Program-made: the position numbers and the translations under genes
Shown: in pieces, positions 1 through 5,971 of the stretch
Layout of the letters: each line of letters starts with the position of its first letter
How positions within the stretch are numbered: the first letter of the stretch is position 1
Assembly (NCBI GenBank): GCA_025937665.1
Contig: JAICQW010000029.1
Location: 1 to 14,807, forward strand
DNA from: Nitrososphaeraceae archaeon
Lineage (GTDB): Archaea; Thermoproteota; Nitrososphaeria; Nitrososphaerales; Nitrososphaeraceae
Direction of reading: 5' to 3'
Length of the DNA: 14,807 nucleotides
Notes under the pieces: generated by a model
The model's input: only the letters and a program-made list of their open reading frames with translations
Told to the model about the DNA's origin: nothing
Database searches by the model: none

Positions 1-916
1 CGTTTGGACGTATCCATGGCTGTTCATGAACTTCCAAGCCAACTCCGTGACCTGTAGAATGAATAAAATTATCGCCATACCCGTTTTTTGAAATTAGATT
101 GCGACAAGCGGTGTCAACTTTTCCACATTCAACTCCTTGTTCTACACATTCGAGTCCCTGTTGTTGGGATTTCCTGACAAGATCATACACCTGACTCATT
201 TCATGGCTAACATTCCCTAGCGCAAAGGTACGGGTTGCGTCGGAAATATATCCATCATACCTCAGAGTTAAGTCAATAACAATGAAATCTCCGTCGGTAA
301 ATTCTCTGTTTGAAGTTTCGAAATGAGGCATAGCACTATTGGCGCCACCAGCAATTATGAAGGGATTCAAAGCAAATGGATAGCACGTTGAAGTTCCTTC
401 CAGTTTCATAGCTTCATATAGTAACTTTGCTTGAAGTTGTTTTTCCGTTACGCCTTTCCTTATCTCCTCTCCACATACTTGATATAGTTTGTCAATTATT
501 TCTGATGCCCTCCTGATTTTCTGAATTTCAGAGTCATCCTTGAGCATTCTTGCGTTATGAAACGGGTATTCATTAATGACAAAACTACTGTTATCTGTAT
601 ATGGTAAAATAGTTTGAACTGTTTCATAGTCGCTGCAATCAGAATAGAATCTGTGTTTTGGTAAGTAGGGTGTTATTGATTTAATGAGTCCAGCCCCGCG
701 TTCGGCGGTTATAATTTCCGAGTATTTAGATTCATTCACGGCCCGAGTGCTTTCTAATTTGGGAACAAATAATTTGATCCCGTCATGGGTGCATAAGGCG
801 ACAGATTCGCCCCAAAAACCGGTGAGGTAGAATATGTTTTCTGGTTTGAAAACAATCAATGCGTTATAGCCATTGCCTAGAGTATCTAGGATATTTCTCG
901 TACGCTCATTAAGCAT
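1..916 (-). CDS. M24 family Xaa-Pro aminopeptidase/dipeptidase (partial, C-terminus outside window)
   Basis: Translating the minus strand from the ATG at 914-916 gives 305 residues without a stop, running off the left edge. Residues 1-120 form the N-terminal creatinase/prolidase-type domain (FxPENIFYLTGF near residue 30). The pita-bread catalytic domain follows. Visible metal ligands are D215 (VIDLT), D226 (SDATRT) and H290 (STGHGVGLEVHE); H198 (AMPHFE) is the usual substrate-side histidine. The last two glutamate ligands of the family should lie beyond the window. The family is a dinuclear-metal cytosolic exopeptidase cleaving X-Pro bonds in peptide recycling. A TATA-like box at 941-950 is about 29 bases before the ATG, so the mRNA is probably leaderless or nearly so, which supports this start. 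Aminopeptidase P versus prolidase cannot be decided. Family call is secure. Confidence 0.93.
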   Translation of the reverse strand, partial: MLNERTRNILDTLGNGYNALIVFKPENIFYLTGFWGESVALCTHDGIKLFVPKLESTRAVNESKYSEIITAERGAGLIKSITPYLPKHRFYSDCSDYETVQTILPYTDNSSFVINEYPFHNARMLKDDSEIQKIRRASEIIDKLYQVCGEEIRKGVTEKQLQAKLLYEAMKLEGTSTCYPFALNPFIIAGGANSAMPHFETSNREFTDGDFIVIDLTLRYDGYISDATRTFALGNVSHEMSQVYDLVRKSQQQGLECVEQGVECGKVDTACRNLISKNGYGDNFIHSTGHGVGLEVHEQPWIRPN

Positions 917-940
917 GATTTAATGCAAATTATGGTCTTA

Positions 941-950
941 GTATATATGT
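941..950 (-). promoter_or_regulatory. TATA box (box A) of the M24 peptidase gene
   Basis: Read on the minus strand, this is acatatatac followed by AT-rich sequence. Its centre lies about 29 bases upstream of the ATG at 916, matching archaeal TATA-to-start spacing for a leaderless or short-leader transcript. Confidence 0.5.
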
Positions 951-1070
951 TTTAAAAATATCGGAAAGTCATGATATTGTTGTCTTCTATTGGTCAGAGA
1001 AAGGGGCACTTATCATTCAAAAACAACGATTTTACCTGCTCTGTCTCATGTTTTAAGTTCAAGTTAAGGG

Positions 1071-1080
1071 ATTTATAACA
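1071..1080 (+). promoter_or_regulatory. TATA box for the repeat-bearing membrane protein
   Basis: The sequence atttataaca is centred about 39 bases before the ATG at 1114. A start of transcription about 25 bases downstream falls near 1100, after the alternative TTG at 1093 and before the ATG. This favours the ATG at 1114. Confidence 0.45.
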
Positions 1081-1113
1081 TATTCTTAATATTTGTTGGT
1101 CATTCATATAGTA

Positions 1114-1698
1114 ATGGCAGAAAACGAAGACGAGAATATAATTAAAAAAGCGGAGGAAGAAAAGAGGGATATCGAAGCAGGAGAAGAGAATCCGCCTATT
1201 AAAGATCCGGAAGAAAAGAGGGATATCGAAGCAGGAGAAGAGAATCCGCCTATTAAAGATCCGGAAGAAAACCTTAGGGAAGCAGAGGAAAACCTTAGAG
1301 ACGAAGCAGGGAAAATGGTTGACGAAGATGAGAAATCTGGAAACACCATGCCGTCCAAAAACATAGCAGAACATGAGCCTACCAGAGTTGATAGAGATCA
1401 ATATGCACCAGAGAAGGTTGAGAAGAAGATTGGAGGTACTACCATACCTGGCATACTAGCGCGCAAGCCCATATTAATAATCTTAATTATAGGGGCAATA
1501 GTGTTGGGCGCTTTTTTGGTTTATTCACAGATTCAATTAAGTAACCAATCATATAAAGTTGAGAACTATAATGCTCTTTGGAATCAATCTTTAGCAGATC
1601 TTCGCGGTGGAAACGCATCAATAGCTGAATATTGCAACAGCCCAGTTCATGATGAGGACCTATGTAATAAATTTATGAACCTACAGTACATGGGTTGA
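1114..1698 (+). CDS. single-pass membrane protein with acidic repeat N-domain
   Basis: No family is recognised. The 194-residue protein starts at the ATG at 1114; an in-frame TTG at 1093 lies upstream of the inferred transcription start. Residues 1-75 are highly charged (Glu/Lys/Asp) and contain two perfect copies of the 18-residue unit EEKRDIEAGEENPPIKDP, then the start of a third that diverges into EENLREAEENLRDEAG. One strongly hydrophobic helix lies at about residues 118-138 (KPILIILIIGAIVLGAFLVY). The roughly 55-residue C-terminal tail has two cysteines (EYC and DLC) and potential N-glycosylation sites (NQS, NAS), which suggests it faces outward, leaving the acidic repeat domain in the cytoplasm. 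The topology is inferred. The gene appears monocistronic and is followed by T-rich sequence. Confidence 0.75.
   Translation: MAENEDENIIKKAEEEKRDIEAGEENPPIKDPEEKRDIEAGEENPPIKDPEENLREAEENLRDEAGKMVDEDEKSGNTMPSKNIAEHEPTRVDRDQYAPEKVEKKIGGTTIPGILARKPILIILIIGAIVLGAFLVYSQIQLSNQSYKVENYNALWNQSLADLRGGNASIAEYCNSPVHDEDLCNKFMNLQYMG
1156..1263 (+). repeat. perfect 54-bp tandem duplication inside a gene
   Basis: Bases 1156-1209 and 1210-1263 are identical over 54 bases, and the first 8 bases of a third copy follow (gaagaaaa). The unit is 18 codons, so duplication preserves the frame. The absence of even silent differences points to a very recent or actively homogenised duplication. Confidence 0.95.
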
Positions 1699-1726
1699 AA
1701 TTATACCAACTGAGGTATGCAATCAG

Positions 1727-1776
1727 TTATTCAAGTATTATTTTTTAATTATTTATTCAAGTATTATTTTTTAATT
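1727..1776 (+). terminator. T-rich direct repeat, probable transcription terminator
   Basis: The 24-base sequence at 1727-1750 is repeated exactly at 1753-1776, each copy containing a run of T (atttttt type). Archaeal termination typically uses oligo-T tracts in the coding strand without a hairpin. The position just after the stop at 1698 fits this. The duplicated tracts could act as a double terminator. Confidence 0.45.
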
Positions 1777-1853
1777 TATTGCTACTTGTAAATAAGACAA
1801 CTAACACACCCGTCATATCTCGCTGGTGGGAATTGGTTGTACTTTACTAAATA

Positions 1854-1870
1854 TTAGTACCCGGTACTAA
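1854..1870. repeat. perfect palindrome with 8-bp arms, operator-like
   Basis: TTAGTACC, a central C, then GGTACTAA are exact reverse complements in an AT-rich setting. A symmetric 17-bp element is the form expected for a dimeric regulator site. No gene starts immediately next to it; the nearest downstream gene is the secreted protein near 2261, so its target is unknown. Confidence 0.5.
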
Positions 1871-1917
1871 ATTATTTCTTATTCTGTTGGCCTAATGGGA
1901 ATGAACACCGAATCCAG

Positions 1918-1958
1918 ATTGGTGGGATCCGCAGAATTTGACATCAGATCCCCCCAAT
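1918..1958 (+). repeat. imperfect hairpin, 12-bp arms
   Basis: attggtgggatc (1918-1929) pairs with gatccccccaat (1947-1958) with one mismatch and a 17-base loop. It sits in a locally more GC-rich patch of an AT-rich gap. It could be a folded RNA element or a degenerate inverted repeat; nothing downstream identifies its role. Confidence 0.4.
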
Positions 1959-2260
1959 CGCCATTTAACTGTTATATAATTTGTTGTCAATAAAAACAAT
2001 CACGTATAACACCGTAGAATGTTCCGCTAGTGGGATTCAGGCCATTAGCACTCCGCTTTTTTAGTCCCACCGGTACTGATCACAGGTCTCTCCATAACTT
2101 CATTATCGCTGTGGTTGTCAACAAGCGAAAATAATTCCAATATTCGGCACTAACAATAATTGCACTTAGATAGATAAATAATATGTTAATCATAATAGAT
2201 TAGGTCCAATCACTGATAATAAACTCGAATAGTTTTCAATTGATATCTCTCACTATCTGC

Positions 2261-2488
2261 ATGTACATGTTTATCTTTCTATATTTACAGACAACTGATT
2301 ATGCCAATGCTCAATTTCGAGGAAATATGACTTTGAAATGTAGTCCGGGAGGAGAGTGTGTTACTGAAATTTGTATTGATGATCAATCTTGCAATACGAT
2401 AATGTCAGACTCAAGTAATGGTACTGACCTTCGTGAATTTTTGGAGAATAAAACTAAAGTTACGTTTATCCCTCGAGAAATAATTTGA
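2261..2488 (+). CDS. small secreted cysteine-containing protein
   Basis: No family is recognised. From the ATG at 2261 the protein is 75 residues; an in-frame TTG at 2240 would add seven. The first 18 residues are a hydrophobic signal-peptide-like segment (MYMFIFLYLQTTDYANAQ) ending in an ANA-Q cleavage-like site. The mature part has four cysteines (CSPGGEC, EIC, QSC), giving potential for two disulfides, and three N-x-S/T sites (NMT, NGT, NKT). These features suggest an exported, possibly glycosylated protein at the cell surface. It lies upstream of the RTX repeat gene on the same strand, separated by 170 bases. Start choice and function are uncertain. Confidence 0.6.
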   Translation: MYMFIFLYLQTTDYANAQFRGNMTLKCSPGGECVTEICIDDQSCNTIMSDSSNGTDLREFLENKTKVTFIPREII

Positions 2489-2658
2489 TAACGCTCAGTC
2501 CATGAAGTCAAATATTTTTGTTCACAATAATCCAACGGCAGTCTCATTATTGGTCGAACATTTGGGACAGATTTCATTCAGACTAAAACGGGCCTTAATA
2601 ATTTATTTAAGTTTTAATGTCCAAGCTATCGGTGGACAGAAAGTGATTCATTTAAAAT

Positions 2659-3222
2659 ATGACTAATCTATCTTTAAGGTGGACAGTGATAACAGTTTTT
2701 GTGTTAATTGGCATATTTGGAATTAATTTTATTAGTTTAAGATCTTGGGGAGTTGACATAAAGGGAACTCAGGGTGATGATACTATGCAAGGAACTGCAA
2801 CTGATGATGATATTAGGGGACACAATGGCGACGATATGATAAACGGATTGCAAGGTAGTGATGAAATAGAAGGACAACAAGGCAATGATTTGCTGAATGG
2901 TTCTGAAGGAAATGATTACCTAACAGGCGGTGGTGGATTCGATACTTTAGATGGGGGACCAGGAAGTGATGAATTGAATGGCGAAATTGATAGAGATAGT
3001 CTATTCGGCGGAACTGAAAATGATGTGTTGTATGGTGGGTTAGGAAATGATATTCTTGACGGTGGACAAGGTGATGATCGTCTGTATGGCGGACTTGGTA
3101 ACGACACATTGAAAGGAGGCCCAGGTGGCGACTACTTTAGATGTGGCTCAGGAAATGATAGGATAGGAACGTTTAGCCCAGCCGACGGCGACCATGAGTT
3201 TGGTGACTGTGAGATAAAGTAG
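2659..3222 (+). CDS. RTX-type calcium-binding nonapeptide repeat protein, membrane anchored or secreted
   Basis: The 187-residue protein begins with a hydrophobic helix (about residues 9-27, TVITVFVLIGIFGINFISL), either an uncleaved anchor or a signal sequence. Residues 36-170 are fifteen contiguous nine-residue units of the form GGxGxDxLx (for example GGLGNDILD, GGQGDDRLY, GGLGNDTLK). In known RTX proteins these form a parallel beta-roll that folds on binding calcium outside the cell. The earliest and ninth units (TATDDDIR, EIDRDSLF) are degenerate, while those near the C-terminus are closest to consensus. Two cysteines flank the C-terminal end (RCGSGND, GDCEIK). There is no catalytic domain such as a protease or lipase, so a surface or matrix role is the inference rather than a toxin. 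A tiny zinc-finger-like gene starts 9 bases after the stop. Confidence 0.88.
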   Translation: MTNLSLRWTVITVFVLIGIFGINFISLRSWGVDIKGTQGDDTMQGTATDDDIRGHNGDDMINGLQGSDEIEGQQGNDLLNGSEGNDYLTGGGGFDTLDGGPGSDELNGEIDRDSLFGGTENDVLYGGLGNDILDGGQGDDRLYGGLGNDTLKGGPGGDYFRCGSGNDRIGTFSPADGDHEFGDCEIK

Positions 3223-3231
3223 CGTTAGAAT

Positions 3232-3348
3232 ATGAGCATGCAAGAAGTTTGCACCTATTGCCACCATAAAAGAGAGAACCACATGCCAGATAAGTATAAT
3301 GGAAGGACCGACTGTGATTTCCTGATTGCAATCGTCACGGGTTTGTAA
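3232..3348 (+). CDS. tiny Cys/His zinc-finger-like protein, probably frameshifted near its end
   Basis: An ATG 9 bases after the RTX stop opens a 38-residue frame: MSMQEVCTYCHHKRENH, then a linker with GRTDC, then a hydrophobic tail ending TGL. The CxxCxHKxxxH...C layout matches the second tiny gene at 3453. The expected end of the motif, C-x4-C-xx-(C/H)-xx-F, is missing in this frame. It reappears if one base is added around 3321-3323: the frame from 3324 reads DCNRHGFVN and stops at 3351-3353. In that reading the cysteine and final phenylalanine are spaced as in the neighbour (C, +5 C, +10 F). It is therefore either a recent one-base deletion, making a pseudogene, or a sequencing error. Proteins of this type usually bind one structural zinc; function is unknown. 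Confidence 0.5.
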   Translation: MSMQEVCTYCHHKRENHMPDKYNGRTDCDFLIAIVTGL

Positions 3349-3452
3349 ATTAGAAGTAATGTAAATCTAAAGTGAAGATTAAGTTGAAGAGCTATGGTAT
3401 CAAATGATTCAAATCTCTCAACTGATATAAGTTAATTTGAGTTGTACATCAT

Positions 3453-3590
3453 ATGCACGTACACGACATCTGTCTTGGTTGCGGGCACAAAAAACATGAT
3501 CATAGTTTGGATGGTTCTCGCTGTAACATGCCTTATTGCCCTTGTTTACAATTTAAAACAACTTTCTTGCAATATGGTCTAGGCTCATAG
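3453..3590 (+). CDS. tiny Cys/His zinc-finger-like protein (45 residues)
   Basis: The ATG at 3453 opens a 45-codon frame rich in metal ligands: CLGCGHKKHDH at residues 7-17 followed by C24 and the CPC-containing segment (C29, C31) before LQF. The spacing CxxCxHxxHxH...CxxxxCxC gives enough ligands for one or two zinc ions. The same arrangement in the gene at 3232, despite low identity outside the ligands, argues that both are real genes. Compact Cys/His proteins of this size are common in Nitrososphaeria and mostly uncharacterised; DNA, RNA or protein binding are all possible. It lies 104 bases after its relative, so the two may share a transcript. Confidence 0.6.
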   Translation: MHVHDICLGCGHKKHDHSLDGSRCNMPYCPCLQFKTTFLQYGLGS

Positions 3591-3631
3591 GATCAAAATT
3601 CAATGATTTGTTCCTTATTACGTATCGAATT

Positions 3632-3931
3632 TCACATTTTTAAATCATACTTGAACACACTGAAAAAACCTTGAACCGACCCGGGAATTAAGGGAAGATG
3701 TATTTGAATCGACTTTAGTAAATTATCCCTTGATTTAGCATCCTTTAAAGAATTTAATGGTTTTTCATCAGAGAAATACTCGAATGTTATATTACCAGTT
3801 TTATCATCACTCATACTTTTTGCAGTCGCTTCAATTGACCAAGTCCAGCGAGCAAGTTCACTTGCATCTACGACACCTTTATCGAGAGTTTGTAAAACCT
3901 CTTGGACAGTCCTATCATTAATCCTATACAC
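3632..3931 (-). CDS. hypothetical protein, 99 residues
   Basis: The frame starts with GTG at 3929-3931. No ATG is available upstream before the stop at 3983-3985, and the next internal Met is residue 40. An AT-rich box centred near 3957 on the minus strand would place transcription close to the GTG. The N-terminal half is predicted helical (NDRTVQEVLQTLDKGVVDASELARWTWSIEA). The middle (GNITFEYFSDEKPLN) and the hydrophobic C-terminus (HLPLIPGSVQGFFSVFKYDL) look globular rather than membrane-spanning. There is no signal peptide and no recognised motif. It is convergent with the tiny zinc-finger gene to its left. The coherent composition supports a real gene; the function is unknown. Confidence 0.6.
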   Translation of the reverse strand: MYRINDRTVQEVLQTLDKGVVDASELARWTWSIEATAKSMSDDKTGNITFEYFSDEKPLNSLKDAKSRDNLLKSIQIHLPLIPGSVQGFFSVFKYDLKM

Positions 3932-4335
3932 TAATTGTAAATATATTAGCTTGCTTAAATTATGCAGATATAGAACATTGATTTACAATAGTGGATTTTT
4001 GGTGTACTAATTGTATGGATTGAATTAAATGACATAAAACTTCTAATAAAACGATACATTAATCATTTCATCATTAATGTCTATTTAACTAGTTTTATCA
4101 TTTCACTATAACTTATGGGAGGACAACTTGAGTCCTTTTGTGGTTGGTTCATTTATACCTCCCATCAGATTTATATTATTTCTGTAATTTGTTGCTCATG
4201 GATAATTTACGCTATCGAATGCCAATAATACATCCCCCGATGGGGCTTCATAAGATTCAGTTATGCCAAAACCCCAGCGGTGTACATTAATTTAATTATT
4301 ATTCATCGGATTTTACCAGTGTGTGTAAGTTCAGC

Positions 4336-4374
4336 GAGGTGGGATTTGTTTGCTAGTAGGTAAATTCCTACCTC
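4336..4374 (+). repeat. competing inverted repeats in a leader-like region
   Basis: gaggtggga (4336-4344) can pair with tcctacctc (4366-4374) with one G-U pair. The internal gtagg (4356-4360) can instead pair with cctac (4367-4371). The two helices use the same 3' arm and are mutually exclusive, the arrangement seen in RNA switches. The TATA-like box at 4429-4440 lies downstream, so this may not be transcribed with the next gene. Confidence 0.3.
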
Positions 4375-4428
4375 ATTTAGAATAGTATAAGATTTTCACA
4401 ACATAATTAGAAATTTTCGCTTAATTGA

Positions 4429-4440
4429 CTAATATAAATA
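4429..4440 (+). promoter_or_regulatory. TATA box for the basic repeat protein
   Basis: The sequence around ctaatataaata is centred about 22-24 bases before the ATG at 4457, consistent with a leaderless archaeal transcript. Confidence 0.45.
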
Positions 4441-4456
4441 AGATGTTAGGAATCAA

Positions 4457-4888
4457 ATGGTATTAAGTACCAGAACTAATGCAAAGAGTAAGAGTTCTAA
4501 AGCGAATGCAAAGAGTAAGAGTTCTAAAGCGAATGCAAAGAGTAAGAGTTCTAAAGCGAATGCAAAGAGTAGGAATACCAGAGCAAGGACCAAGAATACT
4601 GAAGGTAAGAATAGGAAGGCGAGTGAAAGAACCGACAAAGGTTCAGGCTTAATAAAAGCAGGTGGTGAAGTTGGAGTCGAAAAGGGTGGTCGTACATTGG
4701 GTAAATTAAAAGCAGGTGGTGAAGCACGAGTCAAAGAAAACAATAAAAGTTCAGGTAGATTTCAGGCGAATGTGAACTTAGGGTTGGAAAGTGATTCTTT
4801 GGGGGAATTAAAAAAAGGAAGTGACTACGCTTTTGGTAAAATAAAATCTGGAGTCAAGGCCACTAGAAAAAAACTCAAATCATTATGA
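4457..4888 (+). CDS. very basic Lys/Ser/Ala-rich protein, histone H1-tail-like
   Basis: The 143-residue protein is dominated by Lys, Ser, Ala, Gly and Arg. Residues 8-34 are three perfect copies of NAKSKSSKA, followed by a diverged fourth (NAKSRNTRA). The middle contains two looser copies of a KAGGE-containing unit (GLIKAGGEVGVEKG and GKLKAGGEARVKE). The C-terminus ends in a basic segment (KSGVKATRKKLKSL). There is no hydrophobic segment, so it should be cytoplasmic and largely disordered. Such composition is typical of nucleic-acid-binding tails (histone H1 C-terminus, bacterial H1-like proteins), so DNA or RNA compaction is a reasonable inference, but no domain proves it. The gene converges on the manganese catalase gene, with about 100 bases between stops. 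Confidence 0.72.
   Translation: MVLSTRTNAKSKSSKANAKSKSSKANAKSKSSKANAKSRNTRARTKNTEGKNRKASERTDKGSGLIKAGGEVGVEKGGRTLGKLKAGGEARVKENNKSSGRFQANVNLGLESDSLGELKKGSDYAFGKIKSGVKATRKKLKSL
4478..4558 (+). repeat. perfect 27-bp tandem repeat, three copies
   Basis: Three identical 27-base units (4478-4504, 4505-4531, 4532-4558) encode NAKSKSSKA. A fourth, diverged unit begins at 4559 with the same first 14 bases. The unit is 9 codons, so copy changes keep the frame. Confidence 0.95.
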
Positions 4889-4990
4889 GTGCGAATTCAC
4901 TCTACGGTACTACCCAAATTGTTTTCTCCCAGAAGATCTAGTTTTTTCTCAATAGGTTCAACAAAGAATCTTGAATTTGCGGTTTAGGGT

Positions 4991-5845
4991 CTATATGGCT
5001 TTCTCTTTGAGTCCTTTATCAAGTCCTGGAGCATACTCCTCAGGCGCTTCTGGATTTTGCGGAATATCGAATCCTTCTGGGAGACCATCCAAAGCCTCTA
5101 CTTCACCGTCACCGAATGGGGATGATCCGTTGAATATTTTAGACAGCCCAGTCTCTTCATTAGAAAAGGTCCACTGTTGATTGTGCAAATTTTTAGCTTC
5201 AAGTTTCTTAACTTCCGGCATTTTAGAAGAATCCGTTTTTGGTACCGGGAGTGTTTTACCCCAATCTACTCCAAGTGATTCTAATGCTTTTGCGAAAACT
5301 TTCTCATGCGCTAGATCTCTAACAATTAGATACGAAACTGTTGCCCTAAATGTCTTGTTATCACTCATGGCATACAGTCGGCACTTTTGAAGTCTTCCCG
5401 TACACTCTAGCATGAGATTATAGAGGAGATCCAAAACAAGGTTACCACTATTGTAAACGTAGGACCCAGACCAGGGATTGCCGGCTGAATCGACGGGCAG
5501 AGCTCCTTGTGATGCAACTAGGAAATGATGAATATTGCCAGCTTCAAGCGCAATGTTTAATGGCAATTTATTTGGAGGTTCTTGATTAGTTGAACCTTCT
5601 AGAAGTATTCCTATTGTAGTAGAAATGAGTTCTACATGACCTATCTCTTCTGAGGCTACACTCTTAATTAGGTCTTGATAAGGTTTTGCTTTTCCTCTAA
5701 AGTTAAAATTTTGGAATAAATATTGCATCATCGTTCGCATTTCTCCAAATTGACCACCAAGTCCTTCTTGAAGAGCATTTGCGGCTAGATTGTCAGGTTT
5801 ATCCTTTGGCAACTGACTCGCAAGCTGATTTACTGATATGAACAT
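4991..5845 (-). CDS. manganese catalase (dimanganese, non-haem)
   Basis: The 284-residue protein matches the manganese catalase family over its full length, including the N-terminal ferritin-like four-helix bundle and the extended C-terminal tail (residues about 230-284, ending near EEYAPGLDKGL). Ligands can be placed at E35 (GQFGEMRTMMQYLFQ), E67 and H70 (ASEEIGHVE), E147 (NLMLECTGRLQ) and H180 (RDLAHEKVFAKALE), equivalent to the two-Mn site of the Lactobacillus and Thermus enzymes. It converts hydrogen peroxide to water and oxygen in the cytoplasm. Ammonia oxidation and aerobic respiration generate peroxide, and many ammonia-oxidising archaea lack any catalase, so this gene is a lineage-specific defence. 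The ATG at 5843-5845 is the first in frame. The ferritin-like gene upstream ends 126 bases before it on the same strand. Confidence 0.96.
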   Translation of the reverse strand: MFISVNQLASQLPKDKPDNLAANALQEGLGGQFGEMRTMMQYLFQNFNFRGKAKPYQDLIKSVASEEIGHVELISTTIGILLEGSTNQEPPNKLPLNIALEAGNIHHFLVASQGALPVDSAGNPWSGSYVYNSGNLVLDLLYNLMLECTGRLQKCRLYAMSDNKTFRATVSYLIVRDLAHEKVFAKALESLGVDWGKTLPVPKTDSSKMPEVKKLEAKNLHNQQWTFSNEETGLSKIFNGSSPFGDGEVEALDGLPEGFDIPQNPEAPEEYAPGLDKGLKEKAI

Positions 5846-5971
5846 AACAATAGTAGGATTACAAACTTTATCTATGATCTATAGCAAAAACGTTTACACT
5901 TTACTAACTTTGATACTAGTAATTTAGTGAATAATAATTAAAAAATAAAATATCAAAAATAAAAATTGGGT

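Larger units (their letters stand above)
1699..2260. other. 560-base intergenic stretch with repeats and inverted repeats
   Basis: No convincing gene is seen on either strand. The stretch holds a 24-base direct repeat with oligo-T tracts (1727-1776), a 17-base palindrome (1854-1870), an imperfect hairpin (1918-1958) and the short stem gtggga/tcccac (2030-2035 with 2065-2070). A motif close to GGTGGGA occurs near 1825, 1921 and 2029, and again near 4338 in another intergenic gap. The octamer ccggtact of the palindrome recurs at 2070-2077. Short open frames such as 1895-1993 (32 codons) lack recognisable protein features. A structured RNA or an operator cluster is possible but not shown. Confidence 0.5.
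3932..4456. other. 525-base intergenic stretch, no convincing gene
   Basis: The stretch separates divergently transcribed genes and should contain both promoters. AT-rich parts (3932-4120, 4380-4456) flank a more mixed section (about 4195-4375). Open frames there are short, the best being a 30-codon frame at 4198-4290 with no recognisable features. A set of competing inverted repeats lies at 4336-4374. Confidence 0.5.

Noticed and set aside
1156..1263. Possible CRISPR-like array
   Set aside because: The repeats are directly adjacent without spacers and keep an open reading frame, so this is a coding tandem duplication.
994..1401. Minus-strand Phe/Leu-rich frame with repeated FFRIFNRRILF
   Set aside because: Shadow of the 54-bp duplication in the acidic membrane-protein gene on the plus strand.
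2502..2666. 54-codon frame (MKSNIFVHNN...) between the secreted protein and the RTX gene
   Set aside because: It overlaps the RTX start in another frame, has no recognisable features and sits where the RTX promoter should be. A remnant of a larger gene cannot be excluded.
2813..3109. Minus-strand His/Tyr-rich and Pro/Ser-rich frames opposite the RTX array
   Set aside because: They arise from the complement of Gly/Asp repeats; the plus strand gives a textbook RTX pattern.
3380..3440. tRNA-like T-loop sequence gattcaaatc near 3405
   Set aside because: No matching acceptor stem, anticodon arm or D arm could be drawn around it.
4453..4743. Minus-strand frame rich in LLFAFALE repeats, looking like a membrane protein
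   Set aside because: It is the complement of the NAKSKSSKA-repeat gene; its repeats mirror that gene's tandem units and its hydrophobicity comes from complementing Lys codons.
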